Positions 17,111 to 25,703 of a stretch of 64,000 bases of DNA are shown in pieces (position 1 is the first letter of the stretch; every line of letters starts with the position of its first letter). A model generated the notes under the pieces. That model was not told where the DNA came from, did not search any database, and saw nothing but the letters and a program-made list of their open reading frames with translations. The position numbers and the translations under genes were made by a program. Source of the DNA: Hyalangium gracile (lineage in GTDB: Bacteria; Myxococcota; Myxococcia; Myxococcales; Myxococcaceae); the NCBI RefSeq assembly GCF_020103725.1, contig NZ_JAHXBG010000007.1, positions 248,001 through 312,000 of the forward strand, read 5' to 3'.

Positions 17111-18640
17111 TCAGCGCAGGAACCACTTCTGGTTGGCGGTGCCGCCGCACTCCCAGGTCTGCAGGCGGGCGCCGCTGGCCCCGTTCCAGTCCTTGATGTC
17201 CACGCACTTGTTGGCCTGCGGGTTCACTAGGTCCCCCGCGGCGCTCAGCACGAACTTCTGGGCCGGGTTGCCGTTGCAGGCGACGAGCTGGATGGTGGCG
17301 CCATTCGCCGTGGAGCCCCAGGCCACGTCCATGCACTTGCCGAGCGCCCGGACGGTGCCATCGGAGTAGAAGGTCCAGCTCTGGGCGCCGGTGCCATTGC
17401 AGTCCCACATCTGCAGCGGGGTGCCGTCGGCGTTGTTCGAGTTGGGAATGTCGATGCACTTGCCATTCCAGCGCGAGACGATGGCGCGACCGCCGGCGGG
17501 GGCGGTGGTGGTGAGCGTCAGGCCATAGGCGGAGAGGATGGGCCTGAGCGGCTGGAAGAACGTGGTGCCACCCGTGGTGCAGTTGCCCGAGCCACCCGAG
17601 GTGACGCCCTGGGCCTGGTCACCGGAGAGCCAGGAGCCGCCGGAGTCGCCGCCCTCGCAGCAGGCGTTGCTCTGGGTCATCCCATAGACGGCGCCCTGGG
17701 CGTAGTTGACGGTGACGTTCTTGGCCTGGATGGTGCCGCAGCGCCAGCCGGTGGTGGAGCCCGAGCGACAGATGGAGGCGCCCACCGCGGCCTCGTTGGA
17801 GCCGGCGACGTGGGCCACGCCGCCCGCGTAGTTGTTCACCCACGGCTGCGAGAGCCAGGAGCCGTTGACCTGCACCCACCCGTAGTCGTTGCCGGGGAAG
17901 CTCGAGCCGCGCACGGTGCCCTGGGCCGCCCAGTTGGAGCCGGAGGTGGTGGTGCCCACGCCGCCGCAGTGGCCCGCGGTGACGAAGCCTCCGTTGACGG
18001 AGAAGCCGATCGAGCAGCGCGCGTTGCCCGGGTAGTAGGCATCACCGCCGCGCAGGTCATACATCGTGCGGGGCTCCTCCTTCGAAGGCACCACGCGAAT
18101 CGCGCCGTCCGCCGCCACGCCGAGGCCGGCGAGGAAGGAGCGGGCGCTCCACAGGGCGGAGTCCTGGGCGGTGACGACGACGGTGTTGGTGGTGACGTCG
18201 ACGTACCAGCTGTGGACGGACCGGCCCGCGCGCAGGGCATTGCGGTCCAGCTGCGCCTTCACCTTCTCGAGCTGCTTCTCGCTGCGCGCCACCAGTCGGG
18301 GCTCGGCACCAGCGCGGCGGATGGCGTCGGCGCGGGACGCGTCGGTGATGCCGACGATGAGCTTGCTGCCGTCCTCGTTCATCCAGGCACCGCCGAAGGT
18401 GTCGCCCAGCTCCTCGCGCAGCGAGTGCTCGAGGCGCGCGGCCACCGCCTCCGTGGCCAGCCGGCGCTGGGCCTGCTCCGGGGGCAGGCGCAGGTCGCGC
18501 TGCATCGCGGAGAGGACCTCTGGCGCGGCGTCCGGAAGGGGCACGGCCTCGGGCTCGGCCGCCGTGGCGGTGACAGAGAAGGTGGTCAGACCGGCGAACA
18601 GCGCGGTCAGGGTGGTGAGCCTGCTGAGACTGCGGTTCAT
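17111..18640 (-). CDS. Secreted S1 (alpha-lytic-type) serine protease with ricin-B lectin domain
   Basis: 509 residues. ATG 18640 has AAGGA 7 nt upstream and a signal peptide (MNRSLSRLTTLTALFAG...TATAA). Residues 30-190 are an alpha-lytic-type propeptide (EKQLEKVKAQLDRNA, SWYVDVTTNTVVV). The protease domain starts near DLRGGDAYYPGNARCSIGF. It shows FVTAGHC (His), an Asp in GNDYGW and EGGDSGGSW (Ser), with paired cysteines. Residues 385-509 form a ricin-type beta-trefoil with QMWDCNGT, QLVACNG and LQTWECGGTANQKW (QxW-type repeats). This is an extracellular endopeptidase with a carbohydrate-binding tail, fitting predatory or saprophytic life. Confidence 0.92.
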   Translation of the reverse strand: MNRSLSRLTTLTALFAGLTTFSVTATAAEPEAVPLPDAAPEVLSAMQRDLRLPPEQAQRRLATEAVAARLEHSLREELGDTFGGAWMNEDGSKLIVGITDASRADAIRRAGAEPRLVARSEKQLEKVKAQLDRNALRAGRSVHSWYVDVTTNTVVVTAQDSALWSARSFLAGLGVAADGAIRVVPSKEEPRTMYDLRGGDAYYPGNARCSIGFSVNGGFVTAGHCGGVGTTTSGSNWAAQGTVRGSSFPGNDYGWVQVNGSWLSQPWVNNYAGGVAHVAGSNEAAVGASICRSGSTTGWRCGTIQAKNVTVNYAQGAVYGMTQSNACCEGGDSGGSWLSGDQAQGVTSGGSGNCTTGGTTFFQPLRPILSAYGLTLTTTAPAGGRAIVSRWNGKCIDIPNSNNADGTPLQMWDCNGTGAQSWTFYSDGTVRALGKCMDVAWGSTANGATIQLVACNGNPAQKFVLSAAGDLVNPQANKCVDIKDWNGASGARLQTWECGGTANQKWFLR

Positions 18641-19225
18641 GAGGGTTCCTTTGAGGTGGGGCTGCGGCCGCCGCCTCGAGCAGGAGGCGTGCCAGCCTGG
18701 CAGGGAAGGCGCGGTCCTCTCGAAAGGCGGGGCTTTCCTGGAGAGGTCGGCGATGGTTCGGAACCCGGGAGCGGTGACTCCTGTCACCGCCAGGGACGCG
18801 GAGAATTCCGCGACTCCCCTCTGAGTGGCTCGCCTGGTGACTGCGGGCACCGCGTGGTGACTGCCGTCCAGCATTCCGGACAGCGCGGGCCCGCTGGTGA
18901 TGAGCAGCGACGAGTCCACCGGCCAACAGCTCATCGAGCAGCGCAACCTGGTGCGGTACGCCGGGGCCCCGGCGCGCGATGCGCACACCGCTCCCGCGTC
19001 CCTACCGCCTCCCGGCGAGGTGCCCGTGTCGGGCCAGAGCGCCACCGACTGGTATGCTTGTCATACCAGTTCGCAACCAGCCCGGCCGACAGGGAGGGGC
19101 CTGGTCCACGCCCCAGGACCCTGCCTCCTTCGAGCTGAACCCGGGCCGGGTCTTCCACCGGACGAGAATGTCCGAAGCACCCCACACAGTGGACAGTGCC
19201 CCCCGCGGCGGGAATCCGCGGCGGC
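18641..19225. other. Intergenic region without a supported gene
   Basis: The 585 bp upstream of the protease holds no convincing gene. A short plus-strand protein-like stretch near 18890-18960 (STGQQLIEQRNLVRYAG) may be a relic. The clearest structure is the dispersed repeat copy at 19015-19101, listed separately. Confidence 0.4.
19015..19101 (+). repeat. Dispersed intergenic repeat, copy 1, with perfect palindrome
   Basis: A stretch of about 87 bp is closely matched in inverted orientation at 63831-63917, with roughly 15 differences. It is centred on a perfect palindrome at 19049-19069 (CTGGTATG, 5-nt CTTGT loop, CATACCAG). A third, shorter copy lies at 28471-28525. No gene is attached. It is either a non-coding repeat family or an operator embedded in a repeat. 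Confidence 0.65.
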
Positions 19226-19654
19226 TCAGAGCAGCTTCGCCATGATCTCGCGCTCGCGCTGCTCGAGCTTGATCGAGGCGATCGTCCAGTCGATGAGCTC
19301 GTCGGCGACCGACACGTCGAAACCGAAGGCGCTGGCGGCCTCCTTCACCGACGCGCGCTCCTCGTTCGCGATCTCGCCGTCGGCGCACGCCACCTCGACG
19401 AGCATGCGCAGCAGGGAGACACGCAGCTCGCGGATTCGAATCTTGCTGACGATGTCGGTGAGGCGGCCAGGCTTCTGGAACTCCTTCTCGATGAGCGCGG
19501 TGACCTGCGCATCGCGGGGCGACAGGCCGATGCCCGCCACCACATCATCGAGCTGCTGACGCTCGTCCTCGGTGACGCGGCCATCGCTCGCCGCCACGTT
19601 GGCCATGGCCTGGACGAACGCCAGTAACTGCTCCTGGGGGTACTCGCTCGACAT
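19226..19654 (-). CDS. TerB-like (tellurite-resistance-type) protein
   Basis: 142 residues, ATG at 19654 with AGGAGA 5 nt upstream. The helical sequence carries two acidic motifs typical of TerB folds: AASDGRVTEDERQQLD near residue 22 and ACADGEIANEERASVKE near 90. These probably form the divalent-metal-binding half-sites (D-G-x-(I/V)-x-x-E-E). No membrane segment. TerB-like proteins are cytosolic or membrane-associated stress modules of uncertain chemistry. The gene stands alone, without terC/terD neighbours. Confidence 0.8.
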   Translation of the reverse strand: MSSEYPQEQLLAFVQAMANVAASDGRVTEDERQQLDDVVAGIGLSPRDAQVTALIEKEFQKPGRLTDIVSKIRIRELRVSLLRMLVEVACADGEIANEERASVKEAASAFGFDVSVADELIDWTIASIKLEQREREIMAKLL

Positions 19655-19838
19655 ATCGTCTCCTGGGCGAGCGGCGCGCGGCTGGCCAGGGGCTCGCGGA
19701 CAGAAGCGGGGCCGGGCTGCTCGGGGGCGCAGGATAGTGGGCGCCCGTGAGGACCGGAAACGGTTTTTCGGTGGGCCTCCTGGGCAGGCGTGTCGCCCCA
19801 AGGGGCTGCACCGCCTGTCCTGGCCCGAACAGATATGC

Positions 19839-20290
19839 CTAGCGGTTGTCGTAGAGGGCGTTGAGCAGCGCACCGTTGCTGGTGTCACCCGACAGCTCCC
19901 AGAAGAACGCACCGCCGAGGCCCTGCTCCTTCTTGTAGCTCAGTTCGTGCCTGCCTCGCCCGCCCACCCACGGCCGTAGTACCCGATGCTGGGTGCTGGT
20001 GCCGCTCGTCTGCGCCACCAGGGACGTGCCGCTGTAGAGATCGTAGCCCACGAGGCTGCAGCCCGTCCCCGCCGCTGGCGCGGTCCACGACATGCTGACC
20101 GACGTCGAGGACTTCGAGGGCGAGGTGAGGCCTGTCGGAACCCCCGGAAGGGTCGAGCAGGTGGCAGCCGATCCGCCGGGGGAACGGGTTCCGGCTCAGG
20201 TGACTCGGAGGCTCCCGAGCAGGCCGCCAGGGCCACGAGAAGAGCGCTGCCGAGGATGGCGCGCTCGCACTGGAAACGGGTGCGCTTCAT
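19839..20290 (-). pseudogene. Collapsed GH18 chitinase relic
   Basis: From ATG 20290 the frame gives a lipoprotein signal (ILGSALLVALAACSGASE) and a Pro-rich linker. A second frame then gives an FN3 module (SMSWTAPAAGTGCSLVGYDL, YSGTSLVAQTSG). The first frame next shows YYGRGWAG, the GH18 strand-6 motif. Finally the second frame shows YKKEQGLGGAFFWELSGDTS and LLNALYDN, the GH18 C-terminus. The catalytic DxxDxDxE region and most of the barrel are missing, and frames switch at least twice. I read this as a secreted chitinase gene reduced to 450 bp by internal deletions. Confidence 0.65.
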
Positions 20291-20413
20291 GAGGTTTCTC
20301 CCGACTGTTCGCGGCTTCTCGAGACAAGGGGGCGCTGTGCTCCGCCATTGCGAGGAGGCGGGAGCCGCAGCCCCCCTCCCGCGAGCCAGGAGAAGGGAGG
20401 CGAATTTTTCGGG

Positions 20414-21760
20414 TTAATCCCCTCGCGAGTCGGAGGTTCCGCCCAGGCTCGACGACTCCGTGGCACGCGCGGGCGCAGGACGCATGGGCTGCGCGCGGCC
20501 GTAGGTGAGTGAGCGCCACAGCCACTCGGCCGGGCCGAAGCGGAAGCGCGACAGCCACACGTGGCTGATGGCCACCTGAAGGGCGAAGACGGCCAGCGTG
20601 AGCGCCACGCAGCGCGAGGGCGGCAGCCGGCCCACGAGGCCCAGCCCCCATCCGTCATAGAGGCAGAGGCTCACCACCGACTGGAGCAGGTAGTGGGTGA
20701 GCGCCATGCGCCCCACCGGAGCCAGCACCCGCATGCCCTGGCGCCACCGCTCGCGCTGGAAGAGCAGGGCGAAGGCCGCCACGTACACCGCGGCCAGCCC
20801 CAGAAAGCCCAGCTCCTGGATGGCGGGCATGAGCACCATCCACGCATCCCTCGCCGGATCCACCACCCCCGCGGCGCGCAGGTGCATCACCACCACCCAT
20901 GCGCCATTGCCCAGCAGGCCCGGCACCAGCCCCCAGACGAGCAGCCGGCGATGCCAGGGGCGGTTGCGCTCCACTTCCTGCATGAGCAGGTGCCTTCCCG
21001 CGAGCAGCCCCAGCAGGAAGCGGCCCAGGATGCCCAGCATCCAGAGCAGGCGGTTGACCTGGGGGAGCATCTCCCAGAGGAAGTAGCGCGCGTTCTCCCT
21101 CTGGCTCGTCCAGAAGGAGTGGCTCGAGAGGCCCGCGAGGAACCGTGCGCGCATCTGGGCGGAGTGCTCCTCATGGACCTTGGCCGCCTGGGCCGCGGCC
21201 TCGGCGCCGTGCAGCAGGACGGGACCGAAGCGCTGGAGGATGGGGATCAGCAGCGGCGCCGCCACCAGCAGCACCAGCGCCCAGGCCAGCACCGTGCGGT
21301 CGGAGCGCTGACGGAAGAGCAGCAGCACGAAGCCCAGCACCGCGTAGGTGGACAGCACGTCGCCTGCCCACACCCCGAAGAGGTGCACCCCGCCGAAGCC
21401 CAGCAGCACCAGCAGCCGTCGCGAGTACAGCGGGACGACGGGACTGCCCCGAGCCTCGGCGCGAGTGAGCTGGATGGAGAAGCCCAGCCCGAAGAGGAAG
21501 GAGAAGAGGGTGACGAACTTCTGGTTCACCAGGAAGTGGTAGAGGGCATTGACGGCCGCCTCGAGCGGAGGTGCCGCCAGTGCCTGGGCCTGCGCGCGCG
21601 GCAGGAGGTTGCGGCCGCTGAACCAGGTGAAGCTGTTGGAGACGAAGACGCCGCACAGCGCGAAGCCGCGCAGCACGTCCAGGAGGACCACCCGCTCGGA
21701 GTCATCCACCGGGCGGGCTGGGGCCTCGACCGCCGAGACGGGAAGAGGGGTGGCGGACAT
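20414..21760 (-). CDS. DUF418 family integral membrane protein
   Basis: 448 residues. Near the N-terminus it has the family motif RVVLLDVLRGFALCGVFVSN, followed by about ten hydrophobic helices (e.g. VTLFSFLFGLGFSIQL, RLLVLLGFGGVHLFGVWAGD, YAVLGFVLLLF). The C-terminal third carries the DUF418 signature (ALTHYLLQSVVSLCLYDGWG, LWRSLTYG). The members are inner-membrane proteins of uncertain, possibly transport-related, function. The start ATG at 21760 precedes a short cytosolic tail. Monocistronic. Confidence 0.88.
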   Translation of the reverse strand: MSATPLPVSAVEAPARPVDDSERVVLLDVLRGFALCGVFVSNSFTWFSGRNLLPRAQAQALAAPPLEAAVNALYHFLVNQKFVTLFSFLFGLGFSIQLTRAEARGSPVVPLYSRRLLVLLGFGGVHLFGVWAGDVLSTYAVLGFVLLLFRQRSDRTVLAWALVLLVAAPLLIPILQRFGPVLLHGAEAAAQAAKVHEEHSAQMRARFLAGLSSHSFWTSQRENARYFLWEMLPQVNRLLWMLGILGRFLLGLLAGRHLLMQEVERNRPWHRRLLVWGLVPGLLGNGAWVVVMHLRAAGVVDPARDAWMVLMPAIQELGFLGLAAVYVAAFALLFQRERWRQGMRVLAPVGRMALTHYLLQSVVSLCLYDGWGLGLVGRLPPSRCVALTLAVFALQVAISHVWLSRFRFGPAEWLWRSLTYGRAQPMRPAPARATESSSLGGTSDSRGD

Positions 21761-21999
21761 GCCGCCAGCAGACGCCCGCCTTCCCCCTGCGTCAACCGCG
21801 GCTCCCTTGGAACGACCAGGGCCCTCGGGTGAGCGATCGTGTCCACCCCGGGGCGAGGGGCTGAAGCCGGCTTGGGCCGCCAGGCGTGGGCTTCGAGGCG
21901 TTCATCCATTCAGTGGCTTTTCTGTGACTTTATTGTTTCTTCTGATTTCACCGAATTTTTGGGATCGCTCGAATAGCGCGTGCTAGCTTCCGCGCCGCC

Positions 22000-22764
22000 A
22001 TGCGCACTTCTCTCCCACTTTCCGCCCTCCTCCTCGCCTCCTCCGTCGCTGCTGGCTGCCTCGGCCCTGAGACGGATGGGGACTCCCCCGACACCCTCCA
22101 GGCCATCGAGCAGGAGGTCACGGACCCCACGTTCCGCGTCTACAACATCGTCGAGGCCGTGCTCCCCGCCGGCAACTACGACGGCGTCGCCGGCAACGAG
22201 TGCATCGCCCTCCTGAACCCGGAGCACCGCCTCCGCAAGGTCATCCTCGTCGAGACCGCCGGCGCCAACGGCTCCTGCGCGCTCAACGCCTACACGGCCG
22301 GCACCGCCTTCAGCTTCACCTGGGGCGACACCTCCGTCTACCAGGGCTCGGCCGGCATCACCTCCATCCGCGCCGCGCTCTCCGACACGGACGGCGCCGT
22401 TCACCGCCTCACCGGTGCGATCACCTCCGAGGCCGCCGCCCTCGCCCAGCTGCACGCCTTCTTCACGCAGACCGACGCTCAGCAGGCCAATCAGATTTCC
22501 TCCTTCGCCGCCACCCGCGTCCACTCCCTCTACGACTTCGAGGGCCAGGAGGAAGTGTTCGCCGAGGCCGCCTACCAGGCCGTCCGCGTCACCCAGCCCT
22601 GCGAGAACCCCGGCTCGCCCGAACTCAACGCCCGCGTCCACAACGGCTTCGTCTACGGCTACACCGCCAGCAACACCGGCAGCTGCCACAGCGGCTGGTT
22701 CACCCGGCGCCACACCTACAACCGCAACTGGCGCCGCGTCGCCACGTACGAGTACTCGGAGTAG
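22000..22764 (+). CDS. Lipoprotein of unknown function
   Basis: 254 residues from ATG 22000. A lipoprotein signal (MRTSLPLSALLLASSVAAGC) puts the lipidated Cys at residue 20. The mature part starts with a low-complexity linker (ETDGDSPDTLQAIEQEV). It continues as a mixed alpha/beta domain with four further cysteines and a C-terminus rich in aromatic and basic residues (SGWFTRRHTYNRNWRRV). No family recognised. The 60 bp around 21910-21965 is AT-rich for this genome and likely holds the promoter. A strong hairpin follows the stop. Confidence 0.7.
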   Translation: MRTSLPLSALLLASSVAAGCLGPETDGDSPDTLQAIEQEVTDPTFRVYNIVEAVLPAGNYDGVAGNECIALLNPEHRLRKVILVETAGANGSCALNAYTAGTAFSFTWGDTSVYQGSAGITSIRAALSDTDGAVHRLTGAITSEAAALAQLHAFFTQTDAQQANQISSFAATRVHSLYDFEGQEEVFAEAAYQAVRVTQPCENPGSPELNARVHNGFVYGYTASNTGSCHSGWFTRRHTYNRNWRRVATYEYSE

Positions 22765-22787
22765 CACTCCGCGCCGTCATCACAGGA

Positions 22788-22825
22788 GCGCATCAGCGCG
22801 GCTCACGACAGTCGCGCTGATGCGC
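22788..22825 (+). terminator. Hairpin after the lipoprotein gene
   Basis: A perfect 13-bp inverted repeat (GCGCATCAGCGCG / CGCGCTGATGCGC) with a 12-nt loop begins 24 bp after the stop at 22764. There is no T tract. The rest of 22826-23010 shows nothing recognisable. Confidence 0.55.
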
Positions 22826-23014
22826 ACGCGCACCGGTCAGGGCTGTCTCGCGCGGCTGCTTCGAAGCCCGCGCAGCTCTCGCTCTCCTCATCCCACGCCC
22901 GCTTGCTGCGGCCTGGCACGCCCGCCCCCGGACTGCCGCCGAGCCCCTGAAGCGGACGCTCCTCTGCTTGCGAGCACTGCCTGAGTCGCTCCCCGGGTCC
23001 CGGGGCGTGGCCCC

Positions 23015-23043
23015 TTGACGCCCGATATATGCATCGATATGTA
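23015..23043 (+). promoter_or_regulatory. Candidate sigma-70 promoter and ArsR operator
   Basis: TTGACG (23015-23020), a 17-bp spacer and TATGTA (23038-23043) form a good sigma-70 promoter. The spacer to the start codon is an AT island with ATATATGCATCG / CGATATGTATAT arms (8 of 12 positions symmetric). This suits an ArsR-type operator covering the -10. Transcription would start about 5 nt before ATG 23055, so the mRNA may be nearly leaderless. Confidence 0.55.
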
Positions 23044-23054
23044 TATGCATGAGC

Positions 23055-23390
23055 ATGAGACTCGATGCCTTTCAGACGCTTGCGGACCCCACCCGCCGCC
23101 GAATCGTGGAGACGCTGCGGCAAGGCGAGCGACAGGTGAATGACATCGTCGAGGAGGCGGGAATCCACCAGTCAGGGGTCTCCCGGCACCTCCGCATCCT
23201 CCACGAGTCCGGCTTCGTCTCGGTGCGACCGGATGGACAGCGGCGGCTCTACTCGCTCAGGCCGGAGCCGTTCCATGAACTGGAGGAGTGGCTCGCTCAG
23301 TACCGCGCCTTGTGGGAGGCGCGGCTGGACCGGTTTGGAGCGGCGCTGGAACAACGACAGAAGCAGAAGAGGGGACACAGCCATGAGTGA
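23055..23390 (+). CDS. ArsR-type winged-helix regulator
   Basis: About 111 residues. ATG 23055 is chosen over ATG 23049 because the promoter places the transcript start near 23050. The HTH region is clear (FQTLADPTRRRIVETLRQGE, VNDIVEEAGIHQSGVSRHLR, ILHESGFVSVRPDGQRRLYS), as in the metal-independent ArsR/YgaV-type regulators paired with SRPBCC proteins. It lacks the metal-binding CxC. Its stop overlaps the start of the next gene by 8 nt, so the two form a coupled operon and the regulator probably represses its own promoter. Confidence 0.88.
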   Translation: MRLDAFQTLADPTRRRIVETLRQGERQVNDIVEEAGIHQSGVSRHLRILHESGFVSVRPDGQRRLYSLRPEPFHELEEWLAQYRALWEARLDRFGAALEQRQKQKRGHSHE

Positions 23391-23859
23391 CAGGAAGAAC
23401 GTGGTGATCGAGCGCACGTACAAGGCGCGGGTCGAGGAGCTGTGGGAGCTGTGGACGACGAAGGACGGCTTCGAGTCGTGGTGGGGGCCGCAAGGCTTCC
23501 GCGTGGAAGTCAAAGCCCTGGAGGCGAAGCTGGGCGGCCTCCTGCACTACGACATGATCGCCGACGCGCCCGAGATGGTGGCGCAGATGAAGAAGATGGG
23601 CCAGCCCGTCTCCCATGAGACCCGGGGCACGTTCTCCGAGTTCAAGCCCCACCAGCGGCTGGCGCTCACCCACATCATCGACTTCCTGCCCGGGGTGAAG
23701 CCCTACGACAGCACGATGGTGCTGGAGCTCTTCCCCTCGGGAGGCAGCGTCCGGATGGTGGTCACCCTGACCCCCATGCACGACGCTCAGTTCACCGCGA
23801 TGCAGATCGAGGGCTTCACCAGCCAGCTCACCAAGCTGGACAAGCGGTTCCACCTCTAG
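23383..23859 (+). CDS. SRPBCC (AHSA1-like) domain protein
   Basis: 158 residues, ATG 23383 inside the end of the ArsR gene and preceded by AGAGGGGA. The START-like fold is recognised by VVIERTYKARVEELWELWTT and GFESWWGPQGF near the N-terminus, a central E-x-R-G-x-F (HETRGTFSEF) and a C-terminal amphipathic helix (GFTSQLTKLDKRFHL). These small proteins bind a hydrophobic ligand and are commonly encoded directly after an ArsR repressor. The ligand is unknown. Confidence 0.85.
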   Translation: MSDRKNVVIERTYKARVEELWELWTTKDGFESWWGPQGFRVEVKALEAKLGGLLHYDMIADAPEMVAQMKKMGQPVSHETRGTFSEFKPHQRLALTHIIDFLPGVKPYDSTMVLELFPSGGSVRMVVTLTPMHDAQFTAMQIEGFTSQLTKLDKRFHL

Positions 23860-24080
23860 CTCGAGGTGGGATGGGCACCACGGAGGCGAGCACCGCCAGG
23901 GCTCGCTGGCGGTGCCCAGGCGCAGAACAGGGCGTGCTGGCCTGTTGGCGCGCAGATGTTGCGCGAGGCCGCTCGCTCGGCGGCCTGGCTTCAGCACCGG
24001 GAGGAGCAGCGCTCATGCCTCGAAGGGCTCCGTGGCGCGAGGGTTGCAATCTCGGGGAGCTGATGGCGCAAGGAGCTGAC

Positions 24081-24794
24081 ATGAAGCGAACTGGCGAAGC
24101 GGAGACGACGGCGCACTTCCCCGTTCAGGTGCGGTCCACCGAGTACAGCGAAGGCCAGAGCGAGGAGTCGCGCTCGGTTCACTGCTCCGTGGCGAAGGGC
24201 TCGGTGCCGCTCGAGCGCTGCATGAGCTGCGAGCGCTACGTGAGCCTGCTCTCCACCGCCTCGGGGGCCGCCTCGCTCCAGTGCAGGGTTCCCTCGGCCA
24301 GCGCCGAGGCGGAGGGCACGCCGGACGACCTGGGCACCAGGCTGAGGACGACGCCGGTCTCCGAGGTGATGACGGCGAAGGTCACCTGCGTGGACAGCGA
24401 GCTGAACCTGGATGAGCTCGCGCACGTCTTCGAGAAGAAGCACATCCGCGCGGCGCCCGTGGTGGAGGACGGGGGCGTGCTCATCGGGATGGTGTCGAAG
24501 AGTGATCTCGTCCGGGGCTGCACCCACGATGAGGAGGACGAGGAGGACGCGCTCGAGGAAGGCGGCCACTTTCCTCCCGACTGCCTGGGCGTCATCGTCG
24601 AGGGCATCATGACGACGGACGTCGCGCGGCTGGTCGAGACGGCCTCCCTGGCCGAGGCCGCTCGGATGTTTGCCTCCAGGGGCGTCCATCACATCCCGGT
24701 CGTCACGAAGGACGATGTCGTCGTGGGGATGCTCTCCGTGATGGACCTGGCGCGCTGGATCGCGAGCCAGGCCGAGGGCCCCGCGGACAGGTAG
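24081..24794 (+). CDS. Two-CBS-domain protein with N-terminal Cys cluster
   Basis: 237 residues. ATG 24081 follows AAGGAG by 5 nt. Residues 25-70 contain a possible zinc knuckle (HCSVAKGSVPLERCMSCERY and a later C). Two CBS motifs follow: VSEVMTAKVTCVDSELNLDE...IRAAPVVEDGGVLIGMVS and VEGIMTTDVARLVETASLAE...VHHIPVVTKDDVVVGMLS. They are separated by an acidic loop (HDEEDEEDALEEGG). CBS pairs sense adenine nucleotides. The effector is not obvious, so it may act on a partner protein. Standing alone, it is probably a cytosolic signalling protein. Confidence 0.85.
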   Translation: MKRTGEAETTAHFPVQVRSTEYSEGQSEESRSVHCSVAKGSVPLERCMSCERYVSLLSTASGAASLQCRVPSASAEAEGTPDDLGTRLRTTPVSEVMTAKVTCVDSELNLDELAHVFEKKHIRAAPVVEDGGVLIGMVSKSDLVRGCTHDEEDEEDALEEGGHFPPDCLGVIVEGIMTTDVARLVETASLAEAARMFASRGVHHIPVVTKDDVVVGMLSVMDLARWIASQAEGPADR

Positions 24795-24830
24795 GCGCTC
24801 ATCGTCGTAGGCCCTTCGAGGGGAGAGGGC

Positions 24831-25628
24831 TCAGCGCGCGGGAGCGGGCAGGGCGGGCGGCTTGGGCGCCGTGAGGCGTGCGAACATCTTCGCCACGAAG
24901 GCCCGAGGGAAGAGCGGAACCAGGGACGTGCCCACCCTGTTCGCGAAGCCATGGACGACCGACGAGCGGTTCTTCTGGAAGGCTTCGAGCCCGAGCCGCA
25001 CGACGCCTTCCGGTGGCACTCGCCTCACGCCTGCGCTGGCCGCATCGCCCGCGCGAGCGAAGAACTGCGTGTCCGTGGCTCCAGGGGATACGCACACCAC
25101 GCGCACTCCGCGGTCCTTGTACTCGGCCCAGAGCGCTTCACTGAACGAGAGCACGAAGGCCTTGGTCGCTCCGTAGACGGCGAAGTACGGCGTCGGCTGG
25201 TACCCGGCGACCGAGGCGACGTGGATGATGCCTCCCCGCCGCCGCTCGAGCATGGGGAGGAAGGCGTGCGTGAGCTCGACCAGGGCTCCGATGTTGAGCT
25301 CGATCTGGCCCCGCTGGGACTCGAGGGGGACGTCCATGAACGGCCCATGCACCCCGAAGCCCGCGTTGTTGATGAGCACGTCGAGCTCCAGCCCGCGCCG
25401 CGTCACTTCATCGAGCACGCGTCGGGCGGCGTCCGGCTTCGCCAGGTCTTCCGCGATGACCTGGGCGCTCTGGAGTCCTGATGCGAGCGCCTCGAGCTTG
25501 TCCTTGCTGCGCGCGACGAGCACGAGCTTCGCGCCGCGTGCGTCGAGCTCCCGCGCGAAGGCCTCTCCGATTCCCATGGAGCTGCCTGTGACGAGTACGG
25601 TCTTCCCCGCGAAGTCGAAGTCGTTCAT
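24831..25628 (-). CDS. Short-chain dehydrogenase/reductase
   Basis: 265 residues. NAD(P)-binding TGSSMGIG (TGxxxGxG) at residue 14, NNAG at about 88, catalytic Ser in HVASVAGY and YGATK (Y-x3-K) near 150, then SPGATDTQF. This is a complete classical SDR active site. Arg at ARSKDK after the second strand suggests NADPH preference. The substrate is unknown. Divergent from a LysR gene, with 66 bp holding palindromic sites, so it is probably the regulator's target. Confidence 0.92.
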   Translation of the reverse strand: MNDFDFAGKTVLVTGSSMGIGEAFARELDARGAKLVLVARSKDKLEALASGLQSAQVIAEDLAKPDAARRVLDEVTRRGLELDVLINNAGFGVHGPFMDVPLESQRGQIELNIGALVELTHAFLPMLERRRGGIIHVASVAGYQPTPYFAVYGATKAFVLSFSEALWAEYKDRGVRVVCVSPGATDTQFFARAGDAASAGVRRVPPEGVVRLGLEAFQKNRSSVVHGFANRVGTSLVPLFPRAFVAKMFARLTAPKPPALPAPAR

Positions 25629-25651
25629 GGGCTGATGAGTAGCGGGCGGTG

Positions 25652-25703
25652 CGTTTTCTGGAAACGGGCAGGGTTGGTAAGCTGGTTTCCACGCATGGAA
25701 ACC
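25652..25703. promoter_or_regulatory. Paired palindromes in the SDR/LysR divergent promoter
   Basis: GGTTTCCA (25684-25691), 4 nt, TGGAAACC (25696-25703) form a perfect palindrome that covers the LysR start codon. A second symmetric site, TTTCTGGAAA (25655-25664), repeats the TGGAAAC half-site. Three half-sites within 45 bp strongly suggest a LysR operator controlling both genes. Confidence 0.6.
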
